NCBI GenBank assembly: GCA_963739085.1
Contig: CAVTZA010000022.1
Location: forward strand, 1 to 64,000
From: DATFQE01 sp963739085
GTDB lineage: Bacteria > Actinomycetota > Thermoleophilia > Gaiellales > Gaiellaceae
Direction of reading: 5' to 3'
Length of the DNA stretch: 64,000 nucleotides
Part shown: positions 1 through 6,639 of the stretch, piece after piece
Numbering within the stretch: position 1 is the stretch's first letter
How the letters are laid out: each line of letters opens with the position of its first letter
Translations under genes and position numbers: made by a program
Notes under the pieces: generated by a model
What the model was told of the DNA's origin: nothing
Seen by the model: the letters and a program-made list of their open reading frames with translations, nothing else
Database searches by the model: none

Positions 1-31
1 GGGGTCCCCGGTTCGAGTCCGGGCGTCGGCT
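1..31 (+). tRNA. 3' part of a tRNA-Thr-like gene (or att copy), cut by the window edge
   Basis: The first 31 bases are a T-arm (CCCGG stem, TTCGAGT loop, CCGGG stem) followed by the acceptor strand CGTCGGC and discriminator T. They match the 3' half of the att-like copies at 6438 and 10363 almost base for base. Those copies carry the anticodon loop CTCGTAA, so the parent tRNA should be Thr(CGT). The 5' half lies outside the window, so this could be the intact tRNA gene or another recombined 3' end. A strong hairpin follows at 67-82. Confidence 0.6.
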
Positions 32-66
32 TCAAGCTACGAGCGGGATGGCGGCAAAGAGAGAGA

Positions 67-84
67 GGCGCCCGAAGGCGCCCC
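67..84 (+). terminator. Hairpin downstream of the tRNA 3' end
   Basis: A perfect GGCGCC stem (67-72 with 77-82) closes on a CGAA tetraloop and is followed by CCCGTCTTGT. It sits about 35 bases after the tRNA 3' end and is probably its transcription terminator. Confidence 0.5.
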
Positions 85-361
85 GTCTTGTGTGTGGGCA
101 GGTATGGGGCAGGTCTAGTGGTTGCACCCTTATCCACGACTCGCTCCCGAGCATCCTCGAACGCCTTGGGTGCCGGGCCGGCGAGAAGCGGCTTCACCCT
201 GCGTGCCCTAAGGCGAGCACGATGTCTCTGACGCCGCGGATCATTGCGATCGCGCGGCGACCCAGGCGACGTGGAGGCAGCACTGCCCCAAGCAGACTGC
301 GGCGCCCTCATGGGCTTCTCTTCGTACCCTCTCCTCTAAATGGAGAGCGCCCTCGCGGGGC

Positions 362-475
362 GCTCACTCGACGGCGTTCGCGATCGCGCTGACCCACCGC
401 CTCTGCACGTCCTACCTGCCCCCGGTCTGGGGGTACTTCGCGCTGCAATGGCTGGCACGGAAGGGCTACGTCTAA
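362..475 (+). pseudogene. C-terminal remnant of a YbhN/LPG-synthase-type flippase-like membrane protein
   Basis: This frame reads 37 residues to a TAA and ends with LPPVWGYFALQWLARKGYV. That resembles the typical end of lysylphosphatidylglycerol synthase/YbhN-type (UPF0104) membrane proteins, which close with a helix, a LPP-x2-G turn and an RRxGY tail. No start codon or upstream coding homology is visible in this frame, so the rest of the gene has been lost. It lies just inside the first att-like copy, consistent with cutting by an integration event. Family assignment is from memory of the motif, not from a search. Confidence 0.45.
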
Positions 476-491
476 CACGATCGGACCCGGG

Positions 492-1202
492 TCAGAGAGG
501 GACGCCCAGCGCCGGACGGTCGTCGCGTCCAGTCTCGACGCGACCACTCCCCACCAGCAGGCGGGCGACGACTAGACCGAAGACGAAGCCGCCGACGTGT
601 GCGAAGAACGCGACACCTCCCCCGTTCGCGCTTGCGCTGACGAGGCCGAGGTTCGCCTCCCACAGCTGGTAGAGAAACCAGAAGCCGAGGAAGAACATGG
701 CCGAGATCCGCACCGGGAAGATGCCGATCAGGCCGAGAACCTGAGTGCCCGGAAAGAGGACGAAGTACGCGCCGAGGACGGCCGCGATCGCGCCGCTCGC
801 GCCGAGGTTCGGCACCTGTGCATCGGCCGCCGTCCCCGCCAGCAGCGTCATCGCCGTCTGCACCAACGTCGCCGCGAAGCCGCCGGCGAGGTAGAAGACG
901 AGATAGCGGAGGTGGCCGAGCGCATCCTCGACGTTCTTTCCGAAGACGCCGAGGAACAGCATGTTGCCGAGGATGTGGTCCCAGCTGCCGTGCAGGAAGA
1001 TCGAGGTCAGCCAGCTGATCTCCCACGGCTCCGGGCCGTGACAGGAGCCGTCGATCGTGCACGGGTAGAACGAGGCATGCCGTATCGCCGAATCGAGGTT
1101 CGGCAGCTCGTAGAGGAGCCAGACCGCCAGGTTGGCCACGATGATCGTGACGTTCACGACAGGGAAGCGCCGCGCAGGAATGCCGTCTGAGAGAGGAAGC
1201 AT
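492..1202 (-). CDS. Rhomboid family intramembrane serine protease
   Basis: The 236-residue protein has six or more hydrophobic segments. It shows the rhomboid signatures in order: an early helix followed by a loop with a Cys pair, HGSWDHILGN (the HxxxN oxyanion region), GASGA with the catalytic Ser, and AHVGGFVFG with the catalytic His in the last helix. Rhomboids cleave membrane-anchored substrates inside the bilayer. The C-terminal tail is short and hydrophilic. The ATG at 1202 has no Shine-Dalgarno sequence but a TAGGCT hexamer ends 8 bases upstream, which fits a leaderless transcript. The gene stands alone and converges on the flippase remnant. Confidence 0.9.
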   Translation of the reverse strand: MLPLSDGIPARRFPVVNVTIIVANLAVWLLYELPNLDSAIRHASFYPCTIDGSCHGPEPWEISWLTSIFLHGSWDHILGNMLFLGVFGKNVEDALGHLRYLVFYLAGGFAATLVQTAMTLLAGTAADAQVPNLGASGAIAAVLGAYFVLFPGTQVLGLIGIFPVRISAMFFLGFWFLYQLWEANLGLVSASANGGGVAFFAHVGGFVFGLVVARLLVGSGRVETGRDDRPALGVPL

Positions 1203-1595
1203 CCAGAGCCAGCCTATGAAGCCGCGGTGATACCCCGGCCTCGCTCGCGAGTCACCCTAGCCCGATCCACCTCACGGCGCGAGAGGACTCGAAGTGTGAC
1301 TCGTCGGTCGCCTGAATTCCCGTCTTTGGCGCTGTCATCGCCACGTTTAGCTGAGGCGAATCATCGGTCAGCCGGTCGACTGCAAGCACGACGACTCCTC
1401 CCGCGGAGCCCGTTCAGCCATCGAGGTTGGGCCAGAAACGTTCGTCATTGGGATCTCCTCCGTTCTTGAAAAGGTGACCTTGAAGCATCTACCAGGCGGA
1501 ACAGGCCCGCGTGGTCCAGCGAGCTGGGTCACGCAAGCGAATCGAGGACGCGGAGAGCTTCGGTACGCGTCGAAGCGTCTGGTGGGCGCCGCCGT
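1203..1595. other. Intergenic region without a convincing gene
   Basis: About 390 bases separate the rhomboid start from the end of the exporter gene. The only notable signal is a strong GGAGGAG site on the minus strand followed by an ATG at 1448, but the frame closes after 26 codons (1368-1448). This could be the truncated head of a lost gene. I see no tRNA, repeat or terminator here. Confidence 0.3.
1211..1216 (-). promoter_or_regulatory. Putative -10 box of the rhomboid gene (TAGGCT)
   Basis: TAGGCT on the minus strand ends 8 bases before the ATG, with no ribosome binding site between. It fits the TAnnnT -10 pattern seen at several other starts in this window. Confidence 0.4.
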
Positions 1596-3134
1596 CTACG
1601 CCTGCGCCTGCTCCGGAGCCGCCGCTGGGCCGCCGGCGGCCACGAAGTCCCGCGACCGCACGAGCGCATACCCTGCCACGGAGCCGACCGCCGCCACGGC
1701 GACGCTCACCAGCGCGATCGTGTTGAAGCCCGTCACGAATGCGTGGTGCGCGGCGGCCACCACCTTGTCGCGGTCGGCGGGCGGCACCGCCTGCAAGGCG
1801 CGCCCGGTCCCGCCTGACGCCACGGCCCGCGAAAGCTCGTGGACGTGCGACGACGCGGACGTGCCCGCGACCAGCGGGGTGAGCGTCGACTCGATCTTCG
1901 ACTGGAAAATTGAGCCGAGGCCGGCGATTCCGGTGGCGAGCCCGAGCTGGCGAGCCGTGTTGTTCGCGCCCGACGCCATGCCGCTCAGCTGCGGGCGGAC
2001 CACGCCGACGGCGGTCGAGGCCAGCCCGGGGGTGGCCAGGCCTATCCCGATGCCGGCCAGGATCTGGCCGGGCAGCAGCGCGGTCCACCCGGACGAGTCG
2101 GACAGGTTCCCCATGAGCAGCAGCCCGGCGGTGACGAACGCGAGCCCCGTCCCGAGCAGGAGCCGCACTGGCACGCGTGTCGTCAGCCGACCGCTCAGCG
2201 GCGAGACGAACAGAATCGGCCCGGTGACCGGCAACGACCGGAGCCCCGCCTCGAACGGCGAGAAGCCCAGCACGTTCTGGAAGAAGAGCGTGATGTAGAG
2301 GAACATCGAGAAGATCGACGCCGACAGCGCGAAGCCGACGATCGTGGCGCCCGTGAAGGCCGGCTTGCGGAACAGCGAGAGATCGAGCAGCGGGTCGACG
2401 GCGCGGCGCTCCACCACCACGAACAGCACGAGCAGCAGTGCGGAGGCCGCGAAGCAGCTGATGATAAAGGCGCTCCCCCAGCCGTCCTCGTTGCCGCGGA
2501 TCAGTGCGTAGACGAGCAGGAAGAGGGCGGGGCACAGCAGCGCCACGCCGCGGAGGTCGACGCCGGCGGCTGCCGGGTCGCGCGACTCGCGCAACCGCAG
2601 CCGGGCGACCACGAGCGCGGCCAGGCCGATCGGCACGTTCACGAGGAAAACCCAGCGCCACGACAGCGCGTCCACGAGCGCACCGCCCACGAGCGGCCCG
2701 GTCGAGACCGCCGCGGCCGTGGTCGCGCCCCAGATGCCGAGCGCGGTCCCGCGATCGCGACCCTGGAACTCCTGCGCGATCAGCGCCAGCGAGGTGCCGA
2801 ACATCATCGCCGCGCCGCTCCCTTGCGCAGCGCGCGAGACGTTCAGGAAGAGCGGGTCGGGAGCCAGCCCGCAGGCCAGCGACGAAGCGGTGAAGATCGC
2901 CAGCCCGAGCATGAAGACGCGCCTGCGGCCGACCTTGTCTGCGAGCGACCCCGCCGCGAGCAGCAAGCCCGCGAGGGTCAGCGCGTAGGCGTCGATCACC
3001 CACTGGAGGTCGCTGAAGTCGGCGCCGAGGTCGCGCTCGATCGACGGCAGCGCGACGTTCACGATCGTCACGTCGAGCAGCAGCATGAAGATGGCGATGC
3101 AGCTCGCGAGCAGGGTCCACCACTTGCGCTCCAC
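1596..3134 (-). CDS. MFS drug exporter, DHA2 (EmrB/QacA) family
   Basis: This 512-residue protein has about 14 hydrophobic segments, the DHA2 hallmark. Helix 1 carries LLLDVTIVNVALPSI, the family motif D1. The loop 2-3 signature reads LADKVGRRRVFMLG, and motif C in helix 5 reads GPLVGGALVD. It is a proton-driven efflux pump in the cytoplasmic membrane; the substrate cannot be told. The C-terminus ends in an Ala/Gln-rich tail. The start is a GTG at 3134 reading MERKWW, with TAGTCT ending 9 bases upstream and no ribosome binding site, so the message may be leaderless. No dedicated regulator adjoins it. Confidence 0.9.
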   Translation of the reverse strand: MERKWWTLLASCIAIFMLLLDVTIVNVALPSIERDLGADFSDLQWVIDAYALTLAGLLLAAGSLADKVGRRRVFMLGLAIFTASSLACGLAPDPLFLNVSRAAQGSGAAMMFGTSLALIAQEFQGRDRGTALGIWGATTAAAVSTGPLVGGALVDALSWRWVFLVNVPIGLAALVVARLRLRESRDPAAAGVDLRGVALLCPALFLLVYALIRGNEDGWGSAFIISCFAASALLLVLFVVVERRAVDPLLDLSLFRKPAFTGATIVGFALSASIFSMFLYITLFFQNVLGFSPFEAGLRSLPVTGPILFVSPLSGRLTTRVPVRLLLGTGLAFVTAGLLLMGNLSDSSGWTALLPGQILAGIGIGLATPGLASTAVGVVRPQLSGMASGANNTARQLGLATGIAGLGSIFQSKIESTLTPLVAGTSASSHVHELSRAVASGGTGRALQAVPPADRDKVVAAAHHAFVTGFNTIALVSVAVAAVGSVAGYALVRSRDFVAAGGPAAAPEQAQA

Positions 3135-3143
3135 CGGGTTGCG

Positions 3144-3149
3144 AGACTA
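3144..3149 (-). promoter_or_regulatory. Putative -10 box of the DHA2 exporter gene (TAGTCT)
   Basis: TAGTCT on the minus strand ends 9 bases upstream of the GTG start, with no Shine-Dalgarno sequence. It matches the TAnnnT pattern at other starts in the window. Confidence 0.35.
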
Positions 3150-3225
3150 CACGCGGGGGTGGTCTTCGCCAGATGCCGGCGACCGGGGTCGTTGCCATGT
3201 GGCGCGTCCGCGGCGTATCGCTCTG

Positions 3226-3441
3226 TTCGGGGTGCTCTTCGAAGGAGTCGTAGTGGGGCTCGGTGGAGGGATAACGCGGGACGCGCTTCTCGGGCTCGAG
3301 CCGGTAGCAATCACGACCTGCTACTACATCCCCGCCGTCCTCATCGCCGCGCTCCTCGGAGAAGCGCTCGCAGAGCGCGTAACCATGAACCGGCTGCCGT
3401 TCGTGGTCGCCCAGGCCATTCGCCCGCCCAAACCCGGCTGA
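3226..3441 (+). pseudogene. Fragment of a TRIC/UPF0126 membrane channel protein
   Basis: The frame encodes about 70 residues with one full repeat of the UPF0126 (trimeric intracellular cation channel) fold. GVVVGLGGGITRDALLG is the diagnostic GGGxxRDxLLG motif, followed by a hydrophobic helix and a Pro-rich tail. Full-length family members have about 200 residues with two such repeats, so this is a remnant or a strongly shortened version. No good start codon with a ribosome binding site precedes it; the frame extends left to overlap the divergent exporter start. Confidence 0.5.
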
Positions 3442-3545
3442 GTCAGCGGCCTCCTCTCGCCGGGGTCAGCTTCCAGGTCAGTCTCGACCATCCCTGCGTC
3501 CATGTCCTCATGCTGGGCGCTCGTGGAACGCGCTATCGTCTCGGC

Positions 3546-3857
3546 ATGGCCCGGGAAGCGGAGGCGAGCAGCGGTCACGCGATCGCCCGGTTCGCGGACT
3601 CGGGCGAGGACGCGATGCGCAATCTCGTCGCCCTCCCCCTGCGGATGTTCGCCGGGACGCTTGGCATCTTCGAGGTCCTACTCCGTACGGCCGCCGATGC
3701 GGTCAGCGAAGGCGATCAACGGGTCGTGGATTTGGAGAGGCGCGTGGACTCACTCGAGGAGCAGGCGACTGGTCGCCCAGAGGGCTCAGCTCGGCGAGGA
3801 AAAGGACCTCGACAGGTGCAGGCATCGCCGCGGAGCAGCGCGGGGCCTAAGACGTAA
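3546..3857 (+). CDS. Small hypothetical protein with a C-terminal coiled coil
   Basis: The 103-residue product has an N-terminal amphipathic helix (ALPLRMFAGTLGIFEVLLR), then a short heptad stretch (DLERRVDSLEEQ) and a basic, disordered tail. This layout of one hydrophobic helix plus a short coiled coil recalls phasin-like or membrane-attached small proteins, but I do not recognise the family. The ATG at 3546 is the best start because the sequence before it lacks coding character. It stands alone between the TRIC remnant and a degenerate att trace. Confidence 0.5.
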   Translation: MAREAEASSGHAIARFADSGEDAMRNLVALPLRMFAGTLGIFEVLLRTAADAVSEGDQRVVDLERRVDSLEEQATGRPEGSARRGKGPRQVQASPRSSAGPKT

Positions 3858-4255
3858 GCAGCTGGGGCTCGAGCTCGCGGCCCTTGTCGTCACCGTCACA
3901 GCCTGATCGCCCCAGCGTCCCTCACTGGCCCTCACGCCGGCAGAGCGCATGAAAACCTCGCAATGAAGGGGTCCCAGGTTCAGGCGATGTAGAGGACGGG
4001 AATTGCGCGCCGATGATGAAGAGGGTGTCGCCGGGCAAGGGGCTCCATTCGATCAGCGCGTTGGTGTTGTTGGTCAGAACTCGAGTGTGCGGGCCTGGTA
4101 GTAGCCGCTGTTGACTGACTCGTAGAGCTGGAGGAGCCCCGAGCGGAAGCACGGTCGCGAACGGCATCCAGGCGAGCCCGAGGTTGAGCGACCAGAAGCA
4201 GCAGCGAGCGCCCCGACCGCCGGTTCTGGGCGCCGGTTCTTGCGATCATGCGGGC
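3858..4255. other. Intergenic region with gene debris
   Basis: Two features stand out. Bases 3961-3986 are a broken copy of the tRNA-Thr 3' end. On the minus strand, about 3988-4160 reads in two adjacent frames as protein-like text (SGYYQARTLEF, then TNNTNALIEWSPLPGDTLF) that looks like the C-terminus of a beta-rich protein broken by a frameshift. I cannot assign its family. No intact gene is visible. Confidence 0.3.
3961..3986 (+). repeat. Degenerate tRNA-Thr 3' end (att-like trace)
   Basis: AATGAAGGGGTCCCAGGTTC followed by AGGCG matches the other copies from the anticodon stem through the T-loop. It then loses the GAGTCC that would complete the T-arm. It may be a decayed attachment site or chance survival of an older one. 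Confidence 0.35.
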
Positions 4256-5071
4256 ATGCCACCGCTTGGTGCGAAGGAGCGTGCGCAGCTTCCTGACAGC
4301 GCCTTTGCATACATCGATTCGGACGGCCGACGGCGTCTGCCGATCCACGACGCGCCGCACGTTCGGAATGCCCTCGCGCGGTTCGGCCAGGTGGCGTTCG
4401 AGGACGAGGGCGCGCGCGACCGCGCGCGCACCCGGCTGCTTAGGGCCGCCAAGAAGCACGGGATCGTGCCCATCGGCTTCGTCAGCGCGCAGCTGCAACC
4501 GCAGCGGAAGTTCCCGAAAGGCCAGGTCACCTTCTTGTTGACCGATGTCGAGGGCTCCACCGAGCTGCTCGGGCGCCTCGACGATCGATACGCCCCTCTG
4601 CTCGCCGATGTCCGCCGGCTGGTGCGAGCCGCGGTGCGGCACGCCGGTGGTCGCGAGGTGGACGCGCGCGCGGACGAACTCTTCGCGGTCTTCGAACGCG
4701 CCCCCGCGGCGCTCGAGGCCGCGCTGGCGATCCAGCGGGCGATGCAGGCCGGCGCTTGGCCCGGGGAGATCGATGTCCGGCTGCGGATCGGCGTGCATCG
4801 CGGGCGTCCCGCACTTACCGAGACCGGCTACGTCGGCCTCGCGGTGCACGCCGCGGCGCGCATCTGCTTCGCGGCGCACGGCGGCCAGATCGTCGTGTCC
4901 TCCGCTGTGCGCGCAGCGGTCATCGAGTCGCTCGCAGAGGGGGTCAGCCTCAGAAGCCTCGGCGCCTGGCGATTTCGCGGCCTGCCGCAGCCGATGGATC
5001 TCTTCCAGGTGGACGCGGCCGGCCTGCTCATCGACTTCCCGCCGCCGCGATCGGCCGACCCTGCCGAGTAA
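4256..5071 (+). CDS. Class III adenylate/guanylate cyclase with an N-terminal substrate-like domain
   Basis: The 271-residue protein has two parts. Residues 10-65 (AYIDSDGRRRLPIHDAPHVR) resemble the small DUF6582-like module found in phage-related and mycobacterial proteins. Residues 80-250 are a nucleotidyl cyclase homology domain: TFLLTDVEGST carries the first metal Asp, and RADELFAVF carries the second, where the usual GDG reads ADE. RIGVHRGRP and GYVGLAVHAAARIC follow the expected pattern. It should be soluble and make a cyclic nucleotide if active; the altered GDG leaves that open. ATG 4256 is preferred over an upstream in-frame ATG because homology starts there. Confidence 0.75.
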   Translation: MPPLGAKERAQLPDSAFAYIDSDGRRRLPIHDAPHVRNALARFGQVAFEDEGARDRARTRLLRAAKKHGIVPIGFVSAQLQPQRKFPKGQVTFLLTDVEGSTELLGRLDDRYAPLLADVRRLVRAAVRHAGGREVDARADELFAVFERAPAALEAALAIQRAMQAGAWPGEIDVRLRIGVHRGRPALTETGYVGLAVHAAARICFAAHGGQIVVSSAVRAAVIESLAEGVSLRSLGAWRFRGLPQPMDLFQVDAAGLLIDFPPPRSADPAE

Positions 5072-5197
5072 CGGACTCGCTCGGAGTGCAAGCCCGTTCT
5101 GGTAGGCGCCTTCACGAGCGAGGCCCCGAGGAATAGCCGCGCGATATGGTCGCAGAACCTGAATCCAAGGTGAGGAGTCTGCAAGATCGCTGACCAC

Positions 5198-5359
5198 GTG
5201 CGTATTCGGACAGAGAAGGAAACGATCGTGCTCGAGTGGGACGAGGCGCAAGAGCTTGCGCGCCGGATCCGTCCGTTGTCGGCTGAGGCGGCGAAGGGCG
5301 ATCGAGGTCGGAAACGGAAACGTGAAGTTCACGCCTGGTCAGAAGCAGCACGTCTATGA
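5198..5359 (+). CDS. Possible small hypothetical protein
   Basis: A GTG-started frame of 53 codons with balanced, charged composition (VRIRTEKETIVLEWDEAQEL) ends in a very basic stretch. It overlaps the next small frame by 38 bases. No family recognised. It sits between the cyclase and the integrase fragment, where small accessory genes of an integrated element would be expected. Confidence 0.25.
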   Translation: MRIRTEKETIVLEWDEAQELARRIRPLSAEAAKGDRGRKRKREVHAWSEAARL

Positions 5360-5468
5360 CGTCGTCAATCACCTGATGAACGACGTGGGCGCGGACGTAC
5401 TCGGCCCGCGCTTGTTTGCCTTGCGTAATGCTGTGGCTGACGACCTGTCGCGGCCCGCTAATAGCTGA
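5322..5468 (+). CDS. Possible small hypothetical protein
   Basis: A 48-residue GTG-started frame (VKFTPGQKQHVYDVVNHL) looks helical and protein-like and ends 11 bases past the stop of the converging integrase fragment. No recognisable family. It may be cargo of the integrated element; coding potential is modest. Confidence 0.3.
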   Translation: MKFTPGQKQHVYDVVNHLMNDVGADVLGPRLFALRNAVADDLSRPANS

Positions 5469-5661
5469 AGGGGGCGTGGCCGACGCCGCGCCCTCGCGCC
5501 GTCACGTGCGCGTAGGTGCGTCCGGTGAACCCTGGGTCGGCGTCCCCGAGGTGCTCGGCGACTTCGTTCAGCGTGTGGCCTTCGTAGAGGAGCAGCGTGG
5601 CGCAGGTGTGACGCAGGTCATACCTGCGGAAGTAGGGGACGCCGGCCGTGAGCAGAACCAA
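5458..5661 (-). pseudogene. C-terminal fragment of a tyrosine recombinase (phage-type integrase)
   Basis: The 67-residue frame carries the catalytic end of a tyrosine recombinase. DLRHTCATLLL has the second-box Arg/His pattern, HTLNEVAEHLGDADPGFT is the helix before the nucleophile, and RTYAHV carries the catalytic Tyr. A full integrase has 350-450 residues, with the first catalytic Arg and the DNA-binding domains upstream; none of that is present. The fragment lies 1 kb from the att-like tRNA end at 6438, where the integrase of a tRNA-borne element normally sits. It therefore marks a decayed integrative element. Confidence 0.75.
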
Positions 5662-5693
5662 TCAAGACGGCAGCGAAGATCGCCGGACAACGC

Positions 5694-5939
5694 TCAAACG
5701 CTACGGGGGCGCGCCGCGTCCACCGCGTCTCTCTGCCCGCCTACACCCGGTACTTCGACCGCTTCGACCTGGCCGTTCGTGAACGCCGTACGGATTCGGT
5801 TGTACGTAGCGAAACACTCCTCGCGGCTCGTGAGCCAGGGCGACCTCGCCAGTACCTCGCCTTCGGCGTCGCCCTCGAGTTCCCACCGCCAGTGCTTCAC
5901 GGCCGCAAGCGGTTGGGGTTCGTACACCTTGAACCTCAT
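5694..5939 (-). CDS. Small YegP/DUF1508-like protein
   Basis: The 81-residue protein reads WRWELEGDAEGEVLARSPWL and then TSREECFATYNRIR. This is the beta-hairpin plus helix pattern of the YegP/DUF1508 fold, in which a short domain senses or modifies cell-surface or stress conditions. The tail is basic and probably disordered. Its ATG (5939) overlaps the stop of the zinc-ribbon gene as ATGA, so the two are translationally coupled. The gene reads toward the integrase fragment and lies inside the element bounded by tRNA ends. Family assignment is by pattern only. Confidence 0.55.
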   Translation of the reverse strand: MRFKVYEPQPLAAVKHWRWELEGDAEGEVLARSPWLTSREECFATYNRIRTAFTNGQVEAVEVPGVGGQRDAVDAARPRSV

Positions 5940-6118
5940 TCCGTGTGCCCTTTAACTGACGGATCGGAGCTGAAGCCGAGCTCCTCCGTAGCGCACTCGG
6001 GGCAGTAGATGACGACCCGGTTGTCAAACGTGAGAGTCGCCTTCCACTGCGGGTCGCCCACGTGGGAAAACGCGTCCTCCCAGTCGCTCTGACCGCCACA
6101 CTCCTCGCACCGCAGCAT
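5936..6118 (-). CDS. Small zinc-ribbon protein
   Basis: The 60-residue product begins MLRCEECGGQSDWEDAF and contains CEECGG and YCPECATEE. These two CxxC knuckles, about 38 residues apart, should bind one zinc. ATG 6118 is chosen because GGGGGG stands 4 bases upstream; a longer in-frame extension runs back through the tRNA end and is implausible. The stop overlaps the next start as ATGA. Such small zinc ribbons are common cargo of phage-like elements and actinobacterial islands; the function is unknown. Confidence 0.6.
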   Translation of the reverse strand: MLRCEECGGQSDWEDAFSHVGDPQWKATLTFDNRVVIYCPECATEELGFSSDPSVKGHTE

Positions 6119-6437
6119 CGTCCCCCCTGGTCGCCAAAAGCGGCTGGCGGGGGTCCGAGCAGCAAGCCTCCCCCTGACGCACTGCCCGGTGTCTCCCCAG
6201 CCGGTGCCGCAGATTTCGATTTCTAGCGAAGCGGGTGTGAGCGCCCCGTTGACGCTGTGTATGGGTTTCGAAACATGCGCCTGCGCGCCCTGACCGTCAA
6301 CCGCGTCGACGGTCGAGACGCCGGTGCCGCCGGTCCCGCACGCGCGGAACGCCTTGCCGGTTACGCGGTCTTGCGGTCGGGAACCGGGGGGCGGCTTTGC
6401 GCGACTCGGCGCGACTCGCGGCGACACCTGATCAACG
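6119..6437. other. Region between the zinc-ribbon gene and the att-like copy
   Basis: About 320 bases hold no convincing gene. The last 45 bases (CGCGACT-rich, then GCGACAC) are related to the sequence left of the att copy at 10363 and may be an arm of the attachment site. Confidence 0.3.
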
Positions 6438-6479
6438 CTCGTAATGAAGGGGTCCCCGGTTCGAGTCCGGGCGTCGGCT
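6438..6479 (+). repeat. att-like copy of the tRNA-Thr(CGT) 3' half
   Basis: The segment starts at the anticodon loop (CTCGTAA, anticodon CGT), continues through the 3' anticodon strand TGAAG, variable loop and T-arm, and ends with the acceptor strand CGTCGGC plus T. No matching 5' half precedes it: CAACG stands where CTTCA is needed. It is therefore not a functional tRNA but the 3'-end duplicate that integrases leave at attachment sites. About 45 bases upstream also resemble the flank of the copy at 10363. Confidence 0.75.
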
Positions 6480-6639
6480 CTCTTTTGTGGTAGGCGCGAC
6501 GTCGTCTGACACGTCACCGACCAAACAAAGAACGGCGCCGACGTCGGACAACGGTCGTGCTCGGCTCCTGACCTGCGCTAGGTTATCCGGCCCCCGAAGC
6601 TAAACCCTCGGGAGCGGAAACGGCTTAAAAGGGGGAATC

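Noticed and set aside
3085..3441. Intact TRIC channel gene
   Set aside because: Only one repeat of the two-repeat fold is present, with no start or ribosome binding site.
6438..6479. Complete tRNA gene at 6438 or 10363
   Set aside because: The 5' strand is missing: CAACG replaces the CTTCA needed to pair with TGAAG, and there is no GCCGACG acceptor strand upstream.
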